Both the position numbers and the translations under genes were made by a program. Of a stretch of 64,000 nucleotides of DNA, positions 46,447-55,796 are shown piece after piece. Positions within the stretch are counted from its first letter, which is position 1. Every line of letters begins with the position of its first letter. Origin of the DNA: Linnemannia hyalina (taxonomy: Eukaryota > Mortierellomycota > Mortierellomycetes > Mortierellales > Mortierellaceae); the NCBI GenBank assembly GCA_019671135.1, contig JAHRHY010000006.1:2108001-2172000 (forward strand), given 5' to 3'. Below the pieces are notes generated by a model. It saw only the letters and a program-made list of their open reading frames with translations. It was not told where the DNA came from and ran no database searches.

Positions 46447-48197
46447 ATGACCAAGAAAGACCTGTGCCTGGCTCTCTGGAGCCAGATTGTCCAGGACACC
46501 AAGGTGTTTGCTCACCAGGTCCTCGACAAGATCGCCCTTCACAAGCCCTCTTCTTCATCCTCTTCTTCATCAGGTATATAAACCAAACAACCCGCATAAT
46601 AATAACTGATATCAATGCACTATTATTACATTTGATTTGGTCAACCCTTGTCCATTTTTTTCGAGTACCGACTAACCCATGGTTACCATTGAACACAAAA
46701 CGCCTTTTCTTTTTTTCTCTTCCAGGGTCAACACATGGTACCACCATGGATCATCATTACACTCAACCACAACAACAGCACTCCTCTCCACATCAACAAG
46801 AACAACAACAACATCAGAAAGAAAGGAAACAACCGTATCAATACAAACATCGCCCCCTATCCCCGCACTATCAACAGATGTACACTCCTTATCGTCACGT
46901 CTACTTCTCAAGCACACTCTCTCTCAGCGTCCACCCCACCAACTCCTGTGCCTCCCTCTCCACCACCAACTCTACAGCCATCGTATCTGCCAGCAATAGT
47001 AACGATCTGCTAGCCTCGCAGCAGTTCGAGTCTCTTTGGGAGGTCCAGCTTGCGCTCGGGGAGATTCCTGGGATGATTGAGGGCAACATTCTTGAATCAT
47101 GCGATGACTCAACTGCGGTATCACTTAATACCGCAGCAGCAGCAGTAGCGTCGAGGTCGGGAAGCAGTTTCTTGTTGCCACCATTGTTGCCGCTCGCCCA
47201 ACAGTCGCATACATCATTGCTCTCCATCCCATCCACCACAGCACAGCCATGGCGGACATATGTCGCCTTCGAAGAGTTCTCTCGCTACCCTTCTACCTTT
47301 GACGACAGCGACAGTGAGAGCGACTACGATAGCGAGGAAGATGAGGAGGGAAGGGAAGAGGAGGAGGAGGGAGAGATCGATGCAGTGGAGTGCTTCATTT
47401 TCCAACCGTTCCCACAACAACCGCAACCACATCCTCTTCTTCGAATCTACAGCTCATCATACCACTCCTCCAACAACCCTACCACTTCCTCCCTCTACCT
47501 CTCCCTCAGCACAACACCTGAAAACAACAACAACACTGTCAACAACTACACCGGATCCATTTACTCGATCGAACCACATCCCCTGCAACACCGTCAAGTC
47601 TATGAGGATGAAGAAGAAGTGGAGGAGGCGCTAACATTTTCGAGACGTCTTTTCAGGGGCAACAACACTACCACTACATCCAACGCCATTCCACTCACCT
47701 CCAACATCAGTTCCTGCAGCAACACCAATACTAGCGCTCTCCTTCCAAGTGACCTCAGGAGCGACCGCAAAGACAGCGGTGTCTTTATCCACGACGAACA
47801 AGACGGCATCATCGTCAAACTTTCGCCTCGACTGACCTTCTCCTCCTCTGAATCCGAATCCGAGTCTGAGGTCGAACAAGATAACAATAACAACACCAGC
47901 TACGGTCCCCAATACCGATCCTGCAACGTCTTCCATCCATCCGAACATACAGACCTGAGATCTCGATGGATGAACGGCGTCACCTGCATCCCAAACACCA
48001 ATAGCAGTAGCGTCAATGGAACATGTTGTGGTGGTGAAGGAGCAAGGGACAGGAGAAACAGTACAACCACTCTACAACGTCGAGAGTACATTGCCTCGAC
48101 CTCCTTTTCTTCATCCCATACGACTACCTCTACCTCCACTACTTCTACATCTCCGTCCCTGATGGCCGCCGTCTCATTCATCTCTATGCAGGCCTAA
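46447..48197 (+). CDS. Unrecognised Ser/Asn/Gln-rich protein (intact copy, arm B)
   Basis: Model: join(46447..46573, 46726..48197), 532 residues. Exon 1 encodes MTKKDLCLALWSQIVQDTKV and a poly-Ser run; the intron is GTATAT...TTCCAG and the phase closes as SSSG|STHGTTMDHH. A His/Gln-rich segment follows (QQHSSPHQQEQQQHQKERK). Two short ordered-looking segments stand out, ESLWEVQLALGEIPGMIEGN and QPWRTYVAFEEFSRYPSTFD. An acidic run comes next (SDSESDYDSEEDEEGREEEE), then AVECFIFQPFPQQPQ and Ser/Asn/Thr-rich sequence with DRKDSGVFIHDEQDG. I do not recognise the family. Gln/Ser richness with acidic tracts would suit a nuclear regulator, but no DNA-binding motif is visible. The 5' boundary of arm B falls in its intron 1 (about 46628), so only this copy has exon 1. 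Confidence 0.75.
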
Positions 48198-48886
48198 ACA
48201 AACATACTACGCAACAAACATATCAACTCCCCAATTCTTCCCCTCTTTGTTTGTTTTGACCCACACACACACACACACACCTTCGCACAAAAAGTCATAA
48301 CAAACCATCCAAACACAAACAACGCAACAACAACAACAACAACAACACTGTTCATAGAAACTTGTGTATGTGTGTTATGTGGTTTGTGTTTATGTTTGTC
48401 CTCTGTGCACTTCACTTCATTTTAAGGCCCTAGTTTCGTGCTGGTCACGACGCTTCAGGTACGTCTCTCTCGAACACAGTTTCGTGGTACTCTCTCGTCC
48501 TGTTCGCTTTAGCACGAAAAAGTAATAAAAACCACTTGTACAACATTTAATCTAAACCAGAATATGTCCAATGGTGTTTGTATAGGCAGGAGAAGGGTAA
48601 CTTCAGTCTATGCGCTCCTTTCATGATTATTTTGGGTGGAGAGAAATGAGAAGGCATGCTGGCAAGTAAAGACTGGAAAAAGATATTTATTGAGCGAGTG
48701 CCTCACCACAAAAAGAAGACCGGTGGCAAGTGCGGAGGAAATCTTCACTCTTCATCTGTAGCGTTTGATTTGATGACCAAGTGAAACTAAGAAAGTTATC
48801 AGTGATATGAATCGGGTCGTGTTAACATCACGTTTATTTATTTTTGCGATTTGATACTTTTTATCAAACTCGACACCCTTCATTCT
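48198..48886. other. Convergent 3' flanks inside arm B
   Basis: About 690 bp between the 46447 gene and Sel1 gene B, the counterpart of 33290-34008. It holds an AAC microsatellite at 48325-48347, a CACACA tract near 48265 and a leader block. No gene seen. Confidence 0.65.
48689..48805 (-). repeat. Sel1-gene leader block, copy 3
   Basis: Minus-strand counterpart of 33380-33494, lying 3' of Sel1 gene B. Same landmarks, including GAAACTAAGAAAGTTATCAGT on the plus strand. Confidence 0.7.
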
Positions 48887-51445
48887 TCAATTGAAAACCC
48901 TGCTAAGAAACCCCTTCACTATGGTCGACTTGGTACTGGTGGACAACTTCTTCAGCCATTTTTGTGCATTCGGGTGCCCCTGGTCAGCCGCTTTTTGGAA
49001 CCACTTCATGGCTTTCGAGTCATTTTTGGTTACACCTTGGCTTTTGGCATACATGACACCGATGTTGTACTGAGCGTCTGCGTCTCCTTGATCGGCGGCC
49101 ATGCGGTACCACTCCATTGCTTTGGCAAAGTCCTGGGGAACGCCTTTGCCATTGTTATACATAAAGCCGGTGCTGTACTGGGCGTCTGCGTCTCCTTGAT
49201 CGGCGGCCATGCGGTACCACTCCATCGCTTTGGCAAAGTCCTGGGGAACGCCCTTGCCATTGTAGTACATAAGGCCGATGCTGCACTGGGCGTCTGCGAG
49301 TCCTTGATCGGCGGCCATGCGGAACCACTCCATCGCTTTGGCCAAGTCCTGGGGAACGCCCTTGCCTTCCTCGAACATGATACCGATGCTGAACTGAGCT
49401 TCTGCGATTCCTTGATCGGCGGCCATGCGGTACCACTCCATCGCTTTGGCAAAGTCCTGGGGAACGCCCTTGCCATTGTAGTACATAAGGCCGATGCTGC
49501 ACTGGGCGACTGCGAGTCCTTGATCGGCGGCCATACGGTACCACTCCATCGCTTTGGCATAGTCCTGAGGAACGCCTTTGCCATTGTAGTACATGACACC
49601 GACGTTGGACTGGGCGTCTGCGTCTCCTTGATCGGCGGCCATGCGGTACCACTCCATCGCTTTGGCAAAGTCCTGGGGAACGCCCTTGCCTTCGTCGAAC
49701 ATGGTACCGATATTGTACTGGGCGTCTGCGTCTCCTTGATCGGCGGCCATGCGGTACCACTCCATAGCTTTGGTCAAGTCCTGGGGAACGCCCTTGCCAT
49801 TGTAGTACATAAGGCCGATGCTGCCCTGGGCTTTTGCGTGTCCTTGATCGGCAGCCATGCGGAACCACTCCATCGCTTTGGCCAAGTCCTGGGGAACGCC
49901 CTTGCCTTCCTCGAACATGATACCGATATTGTACTGAGCCTTCGCGTACCCTCGATCGGCGGCCATGCGGAACCACTCCATAGCTTTGGCCAAGTCCTGG
50001 GGAACGCCCTTGCCATTGTTGTACATAGAGCCGATGTAGCACTGAGCGTTTGCGTGTCCTTGGTCGGCGGCCATGCGGTACCACTCCATCGCTGTGGAAA
50101 AGTCCTGGGGAACGCCTTTGCCTTCACGGTACATATGGCCGATGTTGTTCTGGGCGTCAACAAAACCTTGGTTGGCGGCCTTGAGGTAGCATTCCATGGC
50201 TGCTTGGTAGTCCTGGCTGCCCATATACTTGTCTCCAAGAGCGACTTGAGCGTCAATTTCACTCTGACTGACAACATGTTTTATTGGAAGGGAGATGTCA
50301 GCGAGAGCAGAGGCCTCATTGGTAAGAGGGGGGATCTCCTTGGACATTTGCGGTTCGTTGTTGTCGCTGGAAGGTTGGGCAACGGACGTTTTGCTACTGT
50401 TGTGTTGGGCCTTGAGTATGCTGCTCGTGGGTGTCTCGGGTGCCGCTGTCATTAGACGCTCAGAGCTATAGTCATGTGAGGATGACGACGTTTTTGGTGA
50501 GAATCTGAAGCATATATAAGATAGTACTTGTAACAATGGACAACTTATATGCCACTTACAGTCTGAGGGCCTCAACTTTTCGTTGAGCGTTGGTGTCCCC
50601 TTGAAACGCCGCTTTATGATACCATCCCATGGCGATGAATGAATCCTTGGAAACATCCTGACCTTCAAAAAAGAGGTCGCCAACTTGGACCTGAGCATGC
50701 GCATGACTCTTATGGACAGCCTTCAGGTAACACTCCAGAGCCTTCCAAAAGTCAGCAGGACCAGCATCGCCCTTTGTGTGCAGCGCGTCAAGATCCATCA
50801 TGTCTGCAATCTTGGTCATCGCTTCTTTGGCGTACTTGCGCGCGAGCTCTTTGTTACGGACTCGAACAGCCGCGTCGTCGAGTTGTTGCCTTGAGGCAAA
50901 ATTGTTTCCTGGTGGTCTGAAGCGAGAATTGAATACCGAGGTTGATGGGTGGGTAGCGGATATTGGCCGCATTGTTGAGAGTGGATTGTGCATCGGGAGC
51001 CGCGCTGCTTGTTGTTCAATCTGCCTGAGAACTGATGGTTGCTGCTGAGGAGTACTGTCCTGTAGGTTGCCTACGATAATGTCCAGTATTTCGCCGGGAA
51101 TGACAGCAATTCGAAGCGGCTTTATCCTAGAGCGGAGAATATAAACATTATGGTGTTAGCCAAAAAGTAACCTCACTCTCGTTTTGCTGTCGAACCTACA
51201 AGCTCATAGACGTACGTGTTGAAGTCGTCGTCTTTCATAAACGGAACCACCCTTGCTTTGTGTCGGACATGAAGGGCGTTGTGGAAGACCAGACGGACAT
51301 CTTCCCAGAGAATGAACTTTTCCTTTGTGATGCGGTCGGTGTAGATGTCGACGTAGACTACCTCGGTTGGGTGCGGCGGAGATGAGGCGGGGTTGTTGAT
51401 GTTGATGGAGCGAATGCCCTGAGTGTTGGGAGGTGTGAATGACAT
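48887..51445 (-). CDS. Sel1-repeat protein with Mortierella-type N-terminal domain (gene B)
   Basis: Model: complement(join(48887..50465, 50560..51126, 51216..51445)), 791 residues, phases close and intron positions are identical to gene A. The N-terminal domain (VVYVDIYTDRITKEKFILWE, DVRLVFHNALHVRHKARVVP) is nearly unchanged. Exon 2 is 12 bp shorter, lacking four residues around PGNNFASRQQL. The Sel1 array has 12 units against 16 in gene A; the exon lengths (1579 and 2011 bp) differ by exactly 432 bp, four 108 bp units. The tail KGFLSRVFN is the same. A second in-frame ATG at 51478 would add 11 residues (MTFTPSTSSIA); I prefer 51445 because gene A starts at the equivalent Met. Presumed scaffold or adaptor; partner unknown. 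Confidence 0.92.
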
Positions 51446-51564
51446 TGCAATTGAACTTGTGCTGGGAGTGAATGTCACTCAAAGGAAAAATTGTATATGT
51501 CAAGGACAAAGGCGAGAAGAGTGAGAGTGGTGGCGAGTGAAAAGAGCAACGAAAAGTGAAAAGG

Positions 51565-51681
51565 TGGGCGAGTGCCTCAGCGAAAAATAAAAGTGTGGCC
51601 TGTGGCAAGTGTAGAATAATTTCAGGTACATCTAGGACGTGTAGCGGTTGTTCAATGCATGAAACTAAGAAAGTTATCAGT
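51565..51681 (-). repeat. Sel1-gene leader block, copy 4 (upstream of gene B)
   Basis: A diverged copy with GAAACTAAGAAAGTTATCAG at its far end and CTTGCCACAGGC and GGGCGAGTGCCTC landmarks. It lies 120-240 bases upstream of the Sel1 gene B start and directly after the 3' end of the next Sel1 gene. It is the only copy in its presumed native place, between two head-to-tail Sel1 genes, and so marks the block as their promoter or spacer. Confidence 0.65.
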
Positions 51682-51751
51682 CAGCGATAGAACCAGATCG
51701 ACTTGACATCTCTTTACTTTTTGTGAATACCCCATGAAGAAGCGCCTTCTT

Positions 51752-53340
51752 TTAAATCGGTTTGGCGACTATCTGCTTATCAGATCCACTGGTGGACAGC
51801 TCCTTCAACCATCTTTCTGCTTTCGGGTGCCCCCGGTCAGCCGCCTTTTGGAACCACCTCCTGGCTTCCGAGTCACTCTTGGTCACGCCTAGGCTTTTGG
51901 TATACATGATACCGATGTTGAACTGAGCGCCTGCGTGTCCTTGATCGGCGGCCATGTGGAACCACTCCATCGCTTTGGCATAATCCTTGGGAATGCCTTT
52001 GCCTACTTTGAACATGACACCAATGATGAACTGAGCGCCTGCGTGTCCTTGATCGGCGGCCATACGGAACCACTCCATCGCTTTGGCAAAGTCCTGGGGA
52101 ACACCTTGTCCTACGTAGTACGTCACGCCGATGATGAACTGAGCGCCTGCGTATCCTTGATCGGAGGCCATGCGGAACCACTCCATCGCTTTGGCAAAGT
52201 CCTGGGGGACCCCATCGCCTTCGCCGTACATAAGGCCGATGTTGGTCTGAGCGTTTGCGTGTCCTTGGTCGGCCGCCTTGATAAACCATTCCAACGCTAT
52301 CGAATAGTTCCGTGAGACACCGAGACCTCTATGGTAGAGAAAGCCCATACGGCGCTGGCCAACTGGATCTCCTTGATTGCTGACTTGAGGTACCAATCAA
52401 TCGCTGATTGGTAGTCCTGCAGAACTCCTTCGCCGTCGGTGTACAAGTTACCCAAGGCGACCTGGGCACTCGTGTCTCCGAGGCTGGCGCTGATGCTCAG
52501 TTGAGCCAAGTCCTTCTCGATCGGCACATCAGTAGTTGTACTATGAGGTGCTCGCAAAGGAGGCTTGGCATCATGGTTTGAATGTGGGAGTGCTGGGAGG
52601 TTCTTGTCTATAGGTGATTGATCGTCCGCCATTGCTTGAGGTCCTTGAAGTGGCGGTGCAAAAGCTGGGTTGTCGATATGGGAATAGCTGTCCATCGCGG
52701 CGTTCTCAAGACCCCAAACCGGATTGCGTCGGGCACTGAAGTCGGAAGTAGCGCACTGTGGTGACGGGGGTCTGTCAATGTGGTTATAGTTTTCCATTGC
52801 TATGTTCTCGAGATCGTAAACAGAGCTCCGTCGGACAGTGGATGTAGAAGGGGTAGTTGTACTTTGAGAGGCAACAACATCCTTGTCTGACCACATTTCC
52901 TTCACTTCCTCCTGCATTGATCCTGGTAGTGACGATGCTACCTTTGTGTCGACCGATGGACCGTTCACAACTACATCCAAGACGGTGCTGGGTAAGGCAG
53001 CAATCCTTCGAGGTTCAAGACTATTTGTCATTCAGTTTACAGTAAAAATATTAGTCTTCGAAACAGAGTCCTTGATAACGTACTTTCTGAAGTCGTCTCC
53101 TTTCAAAAAGGGCACAACCCTCGCCTTGTCTCGTATTTGCACCGCGTTATCAAACGCCTGGAGAATATCGTCCCAGAGGACGACTGGCTTTTGGGTCTGG
53201 GGGTCGGTATGACAGTCGACGTAGAAGATGTCTTCAGGTTGCGTGGGAGCAATTGATGAAGGTGCTTGGTCCTTATTGACAGAACGAACTGCTTGGACGA
53301 GTTGTGTTTCCTGAGGGGCGACGCCGTCTGCATATAGCAT
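51752..53340 (-). pseudogene. Sel1-repeat gene C, frameshifted
   Basis: Exon 1 (53084-53340) encodes the same N-terminal domain in a form closer to the wider family: DIFYVDCHTDPQTQKPVVLW, DDILQAFDNAVQIRDKARVV, PFLKGDDFRK. Exon 2 starts at 53020 (LEPRRIAALPSTVLDVVVNG), followed by a linker with two near repeats (DLENIAMENYNHID, GLENAAMDSYSHID). The Sel1 part begins STSAQVALGN-type, then the frame is lost at about 52374-52380. There AAGTCAGCAATCAAGGAG lacks one base of the expected KSANQGD coding, and the old frame stops at 52297. The next frame continues perfectly as QGDPVGQRRMGFLYHRGLGV with five more Sel1 units to the stop at 51752. It is either a recent pseudogene or a sequencing error; everything else looks intact. 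Confidence 0.8.
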
Positions 53341-55796
53341 ATTGTTGGTGGAGAGGGTGGTGGCTGGTGTTTGGGGTGTGTTCTGATTGAGTAGTGGATG
53401 ATGAGAATGGAAGAAGATGAATGTGAAAGGAATGAGATGATGTCAGAAAGAGGGAAAAGAAGAGGAAGGTATGAGAAGCAGAGCGAAGAAGAAAACCTCG
53501 CTATGGGCGTAAGGTGATGAAAGCCACCAAAAGTGGCTGCTCGCTCCGCCGTCGGTTTACATGCTGCTCTCAGCTGCCTCACAATTAAGTAAGGGATGGG
53601 CAATAAAACCGGCATGTCCTTCCTTTCTTCCTGCAGATGCTATCCAGAAACGACAGAAAAAGAATGATGCTGAAAGTCAGACAATATTTAGGAAAAGTAT
53701 AGCTAAGCTTGAAAGAATTGAATCTACCAGACGCGAAAAGATAGCTCCAGCGAATGACCCAACGACTCTCGCGTTTACTGCCTGAACTTATTATTTGGCA
53801 TTTGGCCTCGTTTTCCGAACCTACTTTGGCCGATGGCTTATGAGAGCTTCTTATCGCACGACCAATTCTTTCTTCTCACCGAACACCAAAATAACCCCTA
53901 TGGCTCAACCTACTTTGGTTCTGAGATCCTATTATCGATGAAGTGGTCAGGTCATGCGCGTTCTCAAGAACAAAATGAAAGTAGAATATGAGGGATCATC
54001 TATTGATTAAACGCAACCCCATCGATCGCTCTTATCTGTTGCTTGTCATCGTTTTATTTTTTGTTCAATGAAATCGCGAGTCGGTGGTTGGTGGGGTGTG
54101 AGAGGTACTACCAAGAAAAACCTTCCTCTTCATCGCCACCTCGTTGTTTAATGCAGGGTCACCAACTTTTTTTTTTTCTTCTTGTCCTTCCCTTCTCTTC
54201 CTTCTTTTCTGCGAGGTACCATCTGGCCTGGTTTGTTTGCTAGACCAAGGCTAGCGAGTACGAGCTGATTAGAAACGGACAGTAATGGTGCTTCGAGTAT
54301 ATTTTTTTGGTGGCGGTTAAATTGATGTTATCAGTTGGTATCATAGTTCAAGATATTATTCATTTTGGTATCAGATATGAATGGTCAACTGATAAAGGGC
54401 ATCCCTAACGCCTAGAACCCTGTCTGGCACCGGTAATGTTAGCAGCAGACGTGGAGGAAGGACAGAAAATGGCAAAGAAAGCACGCTCGTTTTCTTCCTT
54501 CCTTTGTTGAATGGTCTATATGTGTTGTCTGTTTACGAACACCTGGCTGACACATGAAAAGGAAACAAAAACAGGGTTGAACGTCCACAAAGTCTCCTTT
54601 ACCCCGCTTTATTATTCCTTGTACTCTCTCCCTCCTTCAATCTCTTTGTTTTATCACACACTTTGTTGTGATTCGATTTCCAAGATAATCTCTCCCTCTC
54701 TTGTCTGCAATCCTGCAGCACGTTAAATCTTCCTTCGGCATTTTTTTCGTTCTTCACTAGGTTGCATGTTGGCTGCGTCGCGATAAGGAGGATGTCAAAA
54801 AGTGTCCGTGAGGCAGCTTTGTTATCAAAGCATATCCTGCACCACCGCCCCCCTCCCCTCACTCCCAATGTTATATCTCGGACCTTTCACCTCTGGCTTG
54901 CGCCGAGGCTGGAGATGGGCTAGCATGATGGGACGATAAAGAAACAAATATCCCTAATTAGCCAATTCCTGTTGACAATTCATCGATAATTCTAAGCTGC
55001 CTCTCTTCCTTCCCTGTTTCCTTCTGCAGCTTTCCGGCTGTCCCGTCCCTCGTTACTCGCGTGGCGTAAATAAGTAAAACAGAACAAAACATCCATGACG
55101 AACCTTGTTTTTATTTTTGAGCACTTCGAGTCATCGCCTTCTATAGCCCTTCTCTCTTAGTGTGCCCAATGTTGGACAAATGTGAGAGAGCAGGGAGCAA
55201 GGACCCTTCGTGCTCGCTATCGGAAAATAAGTGATGCACGCCAAAGGAGGCCAGAGGGACCCATTTTCCGCTTCCGTCCATCTCGCTTCGGAGGGCAATG
55301 CAATGCGAGGCATGGCAAGGTTAGGAGATCGGAGTAGTGTGCAAAACTAAGAAGCACAAACAAACAAACGAGCAAAATGAAAAACAGAGATAGACAACTG
55401 CTTTACGCTTTAGGTTAGTGCTCCCTTTGTTGTTGTTGCATCGATCTCGCTTTTTTTCTTGCTTGACCATTCGAGGGTGTTTGTTGTTTCTGTTGCATTG
55501 TTGACAGCCTTGTCGAAGTACCAGTAGAGGGCTCAAGAGTCGAAGAGAAATGATGGTCATTGTTGCTGTTGGGTGGGTTATCAAATCTTGCTTGCTGTTG
55601 TTGATGTCCGCGACATTTGCAGGAATCATTCCATGGCGATATCCAACTTTCCATCGGACAGAACCGTTTCCTCTCTTTGCTCCTCTCTTCGTCTCTTCAG
55701 CAGCATCCTCCTTTTTTACCCACCCCTTCCACACCCACCTTACCTTCAACGAAGGAACGACAGCAATAAAAGAAAACGAAAGAAAAAGGTTGCGCT
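53341..55796. other. 2.4 kb gene-poor stretch
   Basis: Mostly AT/CT-rich sequence with no recognisable gene. One stretch, 53625-53785, keeps an open frame ending at 53785 with a charged helical composition (QKRQKKNDAESQTIFRKSIA, KLERIESTRREK). It looks like a coiled-coil fragment of some larger protein, perhaps a transposon-derived gene, but nothing before or after supports a complete gene. Confidence 0.45.

Larger units (their letters stand above)
46628..51515 (-). repeat. Inverted duplication, arm B (~4.9 kb)
   Basis: Reverse complement of 30208-35585. It contains exon 2 of the 46447 gene, an AAC microsatellite, a leader block and Sel1 gene B. The left limit is near CATTTGATTTGGTCAACCC (intron 1 of the 46447 gene). 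The right limit is about 60-70 bp upstream of the Sel1 B start. Confidence 0.9.
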
